Source: Burkholderiales bacterium
Lineage (GTDB): Bacteria > Pseudomonadota > Gammaproteobacteria > Burkholderiales > Nitrosomonadaceae
Reading direction: 5' to 3'
DNA length: 64,000 nucleotides
NCBI GenBank assembly: GCA_024235755.1
Contig: JACKLV010000002.1
Span: 1 to 64,000 of the forward strand
In this document: positions 1 to 9,349 of the stretch, in pieces
Position numbering within the stretch: position 1 is the first letter of the stretch
Layout of the letters: every line of letters starts with the position of its first letter
Notes under the pieces: generated by a model
What the model saw: only the letters and a program-made list of their open reading frames with translations
Databases searched by the model: none
Told to the model about the DNA's origin: nothing
Program-made: the position numbers and the translations under genes

Positions 1-16
1 AGCTAACTGTTTAGTT

Positions 17-682
17 CTATGGTGTGGATGAGTGATTTGACTGATGGATGATGGTCAGCGCGTTGCTGGCCCGTTCTTTGCCCTCGTCGTTGCCTTGACG
101 TTGATACAGCGCCTCCGCCCGTTTTAAATCGGACTTCGCCTGTGCAACGTCGCCGCTGTTGAATAGCGCGACTCCGCGATTGAAAAACGCGTCCGCATCG
201 TTTTGATCGATTCGAATGGCCTGAGAATAATCTTCAATGCTGCCGGCAAGGTCGCCCAAGCGATTGCGGGCATTGCCGCGCTTCAGGTAGGCGGCGCCGT
301 AATCCGGATCGATGTCAATGGCGCGGCTGAAATCGGCCAGCGAGCCTTGATTGTCTCCGAAATTTTGCGACCGAATCAAACCGCGCATATACCATGCCTG
401 GCTATGGTCCGGCGCCCGCATTTGTGCTTGCGTGCAGTCGTTTAACGCATCTCTTAACGCGCCCAGGTCATAGTTGACCACGCAACGGCTATAATACGCC
501 GCAACAAATTCGGGATTCGATTGAAGGATGCGATCCAAAGCAGTCAGCGATTCTCTCAATTGCCCCTGCCGATATAAAGTCAGCGCGTCCTGATAATCGC
601 TATCTGTGTCGGCTTGGGCCGGAATCAGTAAACTGCCCAGAATGGTAAAAACCAGAATATTGAACCAGTGACGAATTTTCAT
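17..682 (-). CDS. Secreted tetratricopeptide-repeat protein
   Basis: Small TPR protein of 221 residues. The first ~24 residues form a signal peptide (basic MKIRHW, a hydrophobic core, then a likely cut after PAQA), so it should act in the periplasm. The rest is four or more TPR units (for example AYYSRCVVNYDLGALRDAL and AYLKRGNARNRLGDLAGSI), a scaffold for protein-protein contact. I chose the internal ATG at 682 because GGAGAG precedes it at good spacing and it starts the signal peptide; an upstream in-frame start at 733 would bury it. It is the last gene of a leftward run after an unknown gene and the TPR-CHAT gene, so it may be a partner of the CHAT protein. No catalytic motif seen. Confidence 0.8.
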   Translation of the reverse strand: MKIRHWFNILVFTILGSLLIPAQADTDSDYQDALTLYRQGQLRESLTALDRILQSNPEFVAAYYSRCVVNYDLGALRDALNDCTQAQMRAPDHSQAWYMRGLIRSQNFGDNQGSLADFSRAIDIDPDYGAAYLKRGNARNRLGDLAGSIEDYSQAIRIDQNDADAFFNRGVALFNSGDVAQAKSDLKRAEALYQRQGNDEGKERASNALTIIHQSNHSSTP

Positions 683-785
683 AGCTTCTCTCCGCTTAGT
701 CATAAATTGAAATTTGCCGAAATAGCCTGGCAAGCCGGATGAAACGCTGTTTCATCCCGATTCAGGCAATACTTCTGCAGCCGCT

Positions 786-3464
786 TTATTGCGCCGAACC
801 GATCAAAATAAATCCCGCCCAGTTTACCGGCGCGGGAAATCGCTCGCGCGTTGCCAACATTGCCTGTTGCAATGCTTCGGCTTTATTTCCAGTTGAAATT
901 AATTGTTGATAAAACGATTTCATTAAAAATTCAGTCGGCATATCCGGCACCGACCACAGTGAGACAATGACACTGGCGGCGCCGGCACCGAGAAACGACC
1001 GTGACAGCCCTACTACGCCATCGCCGGTGATCCTGCCCGAGCCGGTATCGCAGGCGCTAAGCACCACTAAATCGCTGTTAAGTGTAAGCCGTTCTATTTC
1101 CGCAGCAAGCAACAACCCGCTATCGGTTGCTGAAGGAGCGAGCACCAAAGCCCCGGGAACGCCCTGAGCAAAATAATCTTCCAATAGTCCATGTGTCGCA
1201 AGGTGAATAATACCGGCTCCGGGCATGCGCCTGAGGACTGTCTCTTTGTTTGCCTGCACGCCTAGTAGTGGGGCTGTTTGAAGCAGTTTCGCAACTGCTT
1301 TTGCCTCGGCTTGCGCTCCGGGCAGATTGGATAATTCGATCCGGCGGCCGTCCGCGGTGAATAAAGCTTCCGATTGCATCGGATTGCCGACAACCAGCGG
1401 CGCCAGCCTGTGTTCCGGTTTTCGGCGGGAATGATGCAAAGTCGTCAGCACCTGTAATGACGGGGCGACCGAAATCGGAAATTTATCCACCAACCGGCTG
1501 CCGTCTTCCAGTTGTAGGGCGGCGAACGGAAGCATCAGCAGCGGCCCCTGCGGTATAAAAATCAGCTCCTGCCCATTCGGGGCCGGCAATGCAGGCGTTA
1601 CTTTCTCCAGTAACAAGCGGCTGAGTCCGGATAAAGCGCTCTCAGTCTGTGTGTCCTGTGCGGTTGCCCGGGCTACGCCTCTGACGCCTGTACTTAATTG
1701 ATGCAGTGCGTCCTTGACTTGTTTTTGCAAAAAGGCGTCGATTGCAACGCCTGAGTGCGGAACCGGGATTGCAATATCGACAAAAACCGGTTTTTGTTCC
1801 GCGCTGATGATCCAGGCATACAGCTTACTGAACTCGGGCAGGATGGAATACACGATAATAATCGCATGGCGCTGTTGCGCCAGTTGCTGTGCTTGTTCGA
1901 ATTTAAATGTCGAAGCCTGTGTGTTATTTGATGCAGCCGGTTCGGGATGATTGCGCCCGAGTAACCTGATAAAGGCCTGCGCCCGGCCTTGTTCGGCAAT
2001 TTCCAAAGCTTCCTCGATCCGGCCCTGGGCCGCCAGCACCGCTTGCAGCACTCGGTACGGCGTTATCTGCACGTCGAACAATGTGATGTAATAGCGGTCG
2101 AAATTCGATAGCTTGGCGCGCAAAGCTTTTCCCAATCGAATCGCCTTCACCAGCAAGGCTTCGGCCTGCGCCAGATCCTTGTTTAAAAACAGCGCCCAGC
2201 CTAGATGAGTCTGGCCGTAAAATATAATGCGCTGATCGTCGAGTTGTTCCCCCAAAGCGATGCTCTGTTTTAACATCTCGATAGCCGTGGGGTAGTCTCC
2301 CGACATGATCCGGTTAGCGCCAAAATTTGCCAAAGCCCTGGCTTCGCCCAAGCGGTCGTTCAGTTTTCGAAACAATTCGAGTTCCTGCCGGTGCCAGGCC
2401 ACAGCATTGTCCATATCGCCTAACTGGGCGCTCACCAGCGCCAGGTTACCAGTCGCCTGGGCTTCACTGCCGAGATCTCCGATACTACGGGCGATATTGA
2501 GTGCGCGTTGATAGTAATCCCTGGCCTTGGAATACGCATGCAAGAGATAGTAGGCGCCGCCCAATCCTTTCAGCGCAGCACTCTGGCCTTTCAGATCATT
2601 GGTCTGCGTCATTTGCTGCAGGCTGATTTGGAAATGCTCGATGGCGGCAGCGTAGTCGCCCAACAAATAATAATTGACGCCCAGCTTGCGATTGATATCT
2701 GCAGCTAGATCTTTCCTGCGTAATTCGCCTGTAATCAATAATGTCTGCTTGAAATACCGGATCGCCTGCAGGTAATTTTCCTGGCGTTCGGCCAGGTTTC
2801 CAAGTTTGTTCAGTGTCAGCGCTTCGCGATGGCCGTCATTTGTAGCGCGGCTTAACCGCAGGGCCTCTTCCAGGTATTTTTCCGCTTCGGAAAAATCGTT
2901 TTGCTGCAGGCGGATTTCGGCCAGATTGCCGAGCGCTAAAATCAGTCCCTCCGTCTGCCGGTGCGTGCGGGTCAGATTCGCCAATGCCTGATAATACTTT
3001 TCAGATTGCGCCCAGTTCTGCTTTTTTAAATTCAAATAGCCCAATTTTTCCAGCATGTCCGCTTGATCGGGTAATTGCTGTAATGTCTGGTATAAGTCGA
3101 GCGCTCTGGCATAGTATTGCTCGGCTTCGGTAGGGCGGTTTAATTTTTGATAGGCTGTGGCAAGATTTCGCGACAGGCGCGCCTGCTGTATTAAATTCCG
3201 GTCTGTTTCGTAGAGATTCAGGGCTTCAAGCCAGTAGGGCAGTGCCTGCTCGAAGCGGCCTGCTTGTATTTCAGTGATTCCCAGTTGAAACAGCCGGTCA
3301 GCCCGGGTTTCATTTTCTGTTGCGAAACTGTTTGCAATGGTGCAGTTGTAAACGACCAAAAACACCAGAACCGTTCGCATGCTCCATCGGAGAATAGTTC
3401 GTCGCCGAACGCAACGCGGTTTAGGCCGGCTGCCGATTTGTATCAGGGATATGGGAAAAACCAT
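786..3464 (-). CDS. TPR-CHAT protein, predicted exported caspase-like protease
   Basis: 892 residues. After an N-terminal basic stretch and a hydrophobic segment (about residues 30-50, signal peptide or anchor) come about ten TPR/Kinesin-light-chain-like repeats (about 55-450), then a C-terminal CHAT domain (about 620-892). CHAT is a caspase-clan cysteine peptidase; the expected dyad is visible as His758 in HLATHG and Cys805 in SACDTG, followed by GDGVVGLSRSFLGAGA, typical of the family. Start at 3464 is chosen for the AGGAGA six bases upstream; 3503 and 3380 are alternatives. Known CHAT proteins often act in regulated proteolysis or conflict systems, but the many CHAT-TPR proteins in free-living bacteria are mostly uncharacterised. 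Here it sits between a small unknown gene (upstream) and a secreted TPR gene (downstream), probably one transcript. Substrate unknown. Confidence 0.85.
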   Translation of the reverse strand: MVFPISLIQIGSRPKPRCVRRRTILRWSMRTVLVFLVVYNCTIANSFATENETRADRLFQLGITEIQAGRFEQALPYWLEALNLYETDRNLIQQARLSRNLATAYQKLNRPTEAEQYYARALDLYQTLQQLPDQADMLEKLGYLNLKKQNWAQSEKYYQALANLTRTHRQTEGLILALGNLAEIRLQQNDFSEAEKYLEEALRLSRATNDGHREALTLNKLGNLAERQENYLQAIRYFKQTLLITGELRRKDLAADINRKLGVNYYLLGDYAAAIEHFQISLQQMTQTNDLKGQSAALKGLGGAYYLLHAYSKARDYYQRALNIARSIGDLGSEAQATGNLALVSAQLGDMDNAVAWHRQELELFRKLNDRLGEARALANFGANRIMSGDYPTAIEMLKQSIALGEQLDDQRIIFYGQTHLGWALFLNKDLAQAEALLVKAIRLGKALRAKLSNFDRYYITLFDVQITPYRVLQAVLAAQGRIEEALEIAEQGRAQAFIRLLGRNHPEPAASNNTQASTFKFEQAQQLAQQRHAIIIVYSILPEFSKLYAWIISAEQKPVFVDIAIPVPHSGVAIDAFLQKQVKDALHQLSTGVRGVARATAQDTQTESALSGLSRLLLEKVTPALPAPNGQELIFIPQGPLLMLPFAALQLEDGSRLVDKFPISVAPSLQVLTTLHHSRRKPEHRLAPLVVGNPMQSEALFTADGRRIELSNLPGAQAEAKAVAKLLQTAPLLGVQANKETVLRRMPGAGIIHLATHGLLEDYFAQGVPGALVLAPSATDSGLLLAAEIERLTLNSDLVVLSACDTGSGRITGDGVVGLSRSFLGAGAASVIVSLWSVPDMPTEFLMKSFYQQLISTGNKAEALQQAMLATRERFPAPVNWAGFILIGSAQ

Positions 3465-3535
3465 TATTGATCTCCTCAATCGTCCTGTGATGACTACCGC
3501 CAAAAAGTGAGCAGCAGAATTTGTTCGCCCGTCTC

Positions 3536-4015
3536 CTAGGCGTTATCAGCCTCCAGCTCGGTCAAATCTTCTACATCCGCCAGATCGGCGAGCAATCGCG
3601 TGTAATTTCTGAGTTGTACTTGCAAATCGTGCAGTTCACGGCGGAATTGCGCGCATTGGTCAGCCGAAGCAAACGCGCCATGCTGGCTGAGCCGGTGCCA
3701 CCTGGCAGTAAACGGCCGTACCACCTGGTTGAGTATAATGACCGCGATACGGGTAAATTCAATGCAGGCGCGCCCGTGCGTCTTGATGGTCTGGCGGGTG
3801 AGCGCAAACAGCGTATAAACGCTGTCGAGCGCGGTCTGTTCCACGCCGTCTTCGTCGGGCAGCGGCTGCGTCGTGATGCGCGTCAACAGCTCCACATAAA
3901 GATCCCACGCCGCATCCTTGTCCGGATCGCTCGGTTTCCAGTCCATATCCAGAATCGGCGTTTTGACTCTCAGCCCGGTGAGCTGCCACTTTTCAAACAA
4001 GTCTCTGATTTTCAT
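3536..4015 (-). CDS. Conserved hypothetical protein, first gene of the CHAT cluster
   Basis: 159 residues, predicted soluble and largely helical. I cannot assign a family. Visible features: a charged N-terminus (MKIRDLFEKW), an acidic patch KPSDPDKDAAWDLYVELLTR, a moderately hydrophobic helix IEFTRIAVIILNQVVRPF near residues 85-102, and a C-terminal helix rich in L, R, D. No cysteine pairs, no signal peptide, no obvious catalytic motif. It ends 71 bases before the TPR-CHAT start on the same strand, so it is probably co-transcribed; this association suggests an adaptor or substrate of the CHAT protein, but that is inference only. No strong ribosome binding site precedes the ATG at 4015. Confidence 0.65.
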   Translation of the reverse strand: MKIRDLFEKWQLTGLRVKTPILDMDWKPSDPDKDAAWDLYVELLTRITTQPLPDEDGVEQTALDSVYTLFALTRQTIKTHGRACIEFTRIAVIILNQVVRPFTARWHRLSQHGAFASADQCAQFRRELHDLQVQLRNYTRLLADLADVEDLTELEADNA

Positions 4016-4043
4016 AGCATCGCGTTGTAGTGAAGCGGGTTTT

Positions 4044-4112
4044 GTAGGGTGGATCAGCGCAGTGTCAATTACCCGAATAAACGGTGGAAGACGCTGCGCT
4101 TTTCCACCCTAC
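4044..4112. repeat. Palindromic repeat A with GTAGG...CCTAC ends
   Basis: Imperfect palindrome: GTAGGGTGGA at the left end matches TCCACCCTAC at the right end, and an inner hairpin pairs GGTGGAA (4083-4089) with TTCCACC (4102-4108) around GACGCTGCGCT. It resembles the GGTGGGCACGCTGCGCTT...CCCACCCTAC type of intergenic repeat common in proteobacterial genomes (recognised from memory). No transposase is present. Confidence 0.65.
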
Positions 4113-4184
4113 TTTTATAATAGGGCGTATTCAAATAGTTATAATAACGCGTATGACTAATAGTGTACGCGGAATGTGCTGAAC

Positions 4185-4268
4185 ATGAGCGATATTTTTT
4201 TGTGTTATTCAAAAACAGGTGCGGATATTGCTGACCAGTGGGAGGAATTCATTCCATTGGGCTACTAG
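4185..4268 (+). pseudogene. Remnant of a TIR-domain gene (N-terminal 27 codons)
   Basis: A 27-codon frame opening MSDIFLCYSKTGADIAD and stopping at TAG 4266-4268. The opening matches the first strand and loop of TIR_2-type domains (xDIFISYSxxD...). It is on the opposite strand to its neighbours and runs straight into palindromic repeats, with no continuation, so it looks like the stub of a decayed or truncated TIR gene. The fragment is short and chance similarity cannot be excluded. Confidence 0.4.
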
Positions 4269-4271
4269 CAC

Positions 4272-4307
4272 GTAGGTTGGGGTGAGGAACGAGCCCCAAC
4301 ACCCTAC
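4272..4307. repeat. Palindromic repeat B with GTAGG...CCTAC ends
   Basis: GTAGG ... GTTGGGG (4276-4282) pairs with CCCCAAC (4294-4300) ... CCTAC, around TGAGGAACGAG. A second, different intergenic palindrome lying between repeats A and C and sharing the same terminal five bases. Confidence 0.6.
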
Positions 4308-4314
4308 ACAGTCG

Positions 4315-4381
4315 GTAGGATGTGCTGGGAAGGCGCATCAAATCGTGAACGATGCGCTTCACTTTATTCAGCACATCCTAC
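4315..4381. repeat. Palindromic repeat C, 13-bp perfect arms
   Basis: GTAGGATGTGCTG (4315-4327) is perfectly complementary to CAGCACATCCTAC (4369-4381). Inside, GCGCATC (4333-4339) pairs with GATGCGC (4351-4357). It is the third of three palindromes in 340 bases, just past the stop codon of the fic gene, where it might also end transcription although no T-run follows. Confidence 0.7.
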
Positions 4382-4425
4382 ATCTGTCGTGCTGAGCACT
4401 GAAACGCCGGATGGCTGTTCACGGA

Positions 4426-5475
4426 TCATGGCTGACTATACCATGTGGAGCGGCCACCGCCATGGCGAACCAGGAAGCCTTTCGCTACCAGCGAACCAAA
4501 GGTTGCTTTCAGCGTATTCGGGCTTGCCCCTGTCTCGCGCACCATGTCACGGGTTGTGACACGGCCATGATCCTGCACATAATCCAGGATTTTAACAGCC
4601 AAGTCTGACAAAGCAGACAAGGCGTTTTTTTCTCGTTCCACTTTCGTGGCAAGTCGGCGCTTCTGCAGCTGCAAAGCGCGCATGAAAAACATCAGCCAAG
4701 GTTGCCAGTTCGGTGTTTCGGTGCGGATGCTGCCCTGGGTCTGACGCAAGGCCAGATAGTAGCTTTCCTTGCTATTCTCAATGACGCTTTCAAGAGAGCT
4801 GTAAGGCACATAGGCATATCCGGCCTGCAACAGCAACAATGTAGTAAGTACACGGCTCAAACGGCCATTACCATCCTGGAAAGGGTGAATTTCCAGGAAC
4901 ACGACGATAAAGACAGCGATTATTAAAAGTGGGTGCAGCCTGCCGATTTCGCGGGCATTGCGCAACCAATTGACAAGCTCGGTCATCCGGTGCGGCGTAT
5001 CAAAAGGTGTTGCCGTTTCGAATACGACACCGATCATTTTTCCATCAGCGTCAAATGCGCCGACATCATTGCGCACGGTTTTGTATTCACCGCGATGCCG
5101 CTCGTCTTTCTCGCTGTAGCGCAAAAGGTCACGGTGGAGCTGCTTGATATGGTTTTCGGTCACAGGAATGTCCTGCCAGGCTTGGAAGATCGTCTCCATG
5201 ACTTCGGCATAACCGGCAACTTCTTGTTCATCACGTGTTTCGAATTTTTTGATTTCCAGCCGACCTAATAGGTGTTCTACTTCGCGATCGCTGAGCTTGC
5301 TTCCTTCGATACGGGTGGAAGAGCCGATGCTCTCAATCGTCGCGATGCGGCGCAAAGCCTTCAGCCGATCAGGCGCCAGCGTGCCAAGGGCGCGCCATGC
5401 GCCCTTGAATTCGTCAATCTCGGATAACAAGGCCAACAATTCGTGGGTAAGCGGGATGGCGTCGGTTTTGATCAT
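4426..5475 (-). CDS. Fic family protein (predicted AMP-transferase) with C-terminal winged helix
   Basis: 349 residues, cytosolic. The Fic core motif HPFQDGNGRLSR is intact at residues 197-208 (catalytic His197), predicting transfer of AMP from ATP to a hydroxyl side chain of a target protein. The N-terminus carries a class-II inhibitory motif, S53xxxE57G58 in STRIEG, whose Glu normally blocks ATP binding until relieved. The C-terminal ~60 residues (VKILDYVQDHGRVTTRDMVRETGASPNTLKATF...) look like a winged helix-turn-helix, suggesting that it binds DNA, perhaps its own promoter, which holds five TCCGGT repeats. It is a stand-alone Fic without a recognisable small antitoxin gene, which fits the built-in inhibitory helix. 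Target unknown. Confidence 0.9.
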   Translation of the reverse strand: MIKTDAIPLTHELLALLSEIDEFKGAWRALGTLAPDRLKALRRIATIESIGSSTRIEGSKLSDREVEHLLGRLEIKKFETRDEQEVAGYAEVMETIFQAWQDIPVTENHIKQLHRDLLRYSEKDERHRGEYKTVRNDVGAFDADGKMIGVVFETATPFDTPHRMTELVNWLRNAREIGRLHPLLIIAVFIVVFLEIHPFQDGNGRLSRVLTTLLLLQAGYAYVPYSSLESVIENSKESYYLALRQTQGSIRTETPNWQPWLMFFMRALQLQKRRLATKVEREKNALSALSDLAVKILDYVQDHGRVTTRDMVRETGASPNTLKATFGSLVAKGFLVRHGGGRSTWYSQP

Positions 5476-5477
5476 AC

Positions 5478-5536
5478 CCGAATATATACCGGATTACACC
5501 GGAATGGCAACCGGAATAATTACCGGATCATACCGG
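5478..5536 (-). promoter_or_regulatory. Helically phased CCGG repeats over the fic promoter
   Basis: CCGG cores at 5489, 5499, 5511, 5523 and 5533 (plus a degenerate CCCG at 5478), each in a context A/T-ACCGGA-A/T read on the plus strand, spaced 10-12 bases, so all on one face of the helix. A candidate promoter is embedded: TTGCCA (5510-5505), 16-base spacer, TATATA (5488-5483), only a few bases from the fic ATG (5475), so the mRNA would be nearly leaderless. A cooperative DNA-binding regulator, possibly the wHTH of Fic itself, is the natural reading. Confidence 0.6.
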
Positions 5537-5606
5537 AATAAATGAAGCGCGCGGCGCACAGTGGACTGTGGCACAGCACTTCAGCGTTCAGCGCGCCAGC
5601 GAACCG

Positions 5607-5701
5607 CTAATCATGGATGGGGGACGAACACAACACCCGAAAACCGACAGAGTTGTTACGGTCGTCTGGATGGAGGTTGCTACGCGCCGACGAACGCACG
5701 C

Positions 5702-5704
<3 letters not shown>
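5607..5704 (-). pseudogene. Out-of-frame C-terminal piece of the FGE-like domain
   Basis: Beyond the TGA at 5704-5702, the minus strand read one frame over (a -1 shift) encodes ...SARSNLHPDDRNNSVGFRVL and ends at TAG 5609-5607. The DDRNNSVGFRVL block is the standard end of FGE-sulfatase/C-type-lectin-like domains and is exactly what the preceding gene lacks. A single-base deletion near 5704-5716 explains it. Read-through, sequencing error or true decay cannot be told apart here. Confidence 0.7.
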
Positions 5705-8407
<2,703 letters not shown>

Positions 8408-8564
8408 GGTATGGTGATCAATTTAACGTAATGCTGATTGTATCCCTATTTGGTAATGTATTTTTGATAATGGTAATTTTTTCACCGGCAATTCTTTGTT
8501 ATCTCTCCAAGTTATGCAGCCATCAATTCACAATAGATTGGCGCATGGTCTTCACGTTTTTCCG

Positions 8565-9161
8565 TTAACGCATGCAACCCGCAGCCAGTTGTTTCAGAAT
8601 GGCGTGTTCCGGCTTACTGTAAAGCAACCGGTATTTGTCCTTAACATATTGCCAGCGGCGGCTATATTCACACCAGAATGCCTTGTTCGGCGGCAGCCAT
8701 TCGTGCGGTGCCTTGTCGGATTTGGCCTGGTTGGTAGCGTCGTCGACGACGAGCAGGTTGTCGAAATCGTTGGCGAAGGTGCGGCGTTGCGTGCGCGTCC
8801 ATTTGTCCGCGCCATGCCGGTGTGCATGTGCGAGCGGTACGATATGATCGATATCGACGTCGGAAGCTTTGGTGAATTTTTTGCCGGTATACGGGCCGAT
8901 CCATAGCCCGGTTTTGACCGTACACCGGCGTGCGTCTTTGAACTGAACAGGCACCCGGCTGGTTGCGATGAGCAGTTCCTGGCGGGTATTCTGACAGTCC
9001 TTGTCTGCATCGATCCAGTGAGGCCAGTCTTTGCGTTGATAGGGAATCTCTGTTGTCCGAACGCTATCGGCCTGCTGCACCTGTTTGTCGAGTTGCTGGC
9101 AGCCGGATAGCGCGAGCAATGTGAGTAAAATCAGCGCGATGGCATGCCTAATTGAGGTCAT
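8565..9161 (-). CDS. HNH endonuclease-like lipoprotein (DUF1524/GmrSD-type C-terminal domain)
   Basis: 198 residues from the ATG at 9161 (an earlier ATG at 9185 is possible). Signal peptide with lipobox LALSGC, Cys21 lipidated, so attached to a membrane and facing the periplasm. The rest resembles the HNH nuclease domain of the DUF1524 group: DVDIDHIVPLAHAHRHGADKW and then FANDFDNLLVVDDATNQAKSDKAPHEWLPP, giving the D-H-I-V-P-L and N...N...K pattern of a beta-beta-alpha-metal site. Extracytoplasmic members of this family are usually annotated as secreted nucleases; role could be nutrient DNA digestion or exclusion of incoming DNA. Leftward like the TIR gene, 157 bases upstream of it. Confidence 0.8.
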   Translation of the reverse strand: MTSIRHAIALILLTLLALSGCQQLDKQVQQADSVRTTEIPYQRKDWPHWIDADKDCQNTRQELLIATSRVPVQFKDARRCTVKTGLWIGPYTGKKFTKASDVDIDHIVPLAHAHRHGADKWTRTQRRTFANDFDNLLVVDDATNQAKSDKAPHEWLPPNKAFWCEYSRRWQYVKDKYRLLYSKPEHAILKQLAAGCMR

Positions 9162-9349
9162 TGTATTTCTGTGATGGGGGTGCATGCGCAGTGTTCGGAC
9201 AGTGCTCGAATTTTTTCGTGGATGGATTTAACAAAACATATGGGGTATGCTAGACCGCAAGTAAAGCCCGTGCCGCAATTTAACACCGCCAGTTACCATG
9301 TAAGCGGCGAATCTTCAATTTGAGTGTTTTCCAGAATTAACCAGAACCG

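Noticed and set aside
4044..4381. Insertion sequence or transposon
   Set aside because: No transposase or target-site duplication is visible; only small palindromes.
4426..5475. Fic as the toxin of a two-gene toxin-antitoxin pair
   Set aside because: No small antitoxin gene is adjacent, and the inhibitory motif is inside the protein itself.
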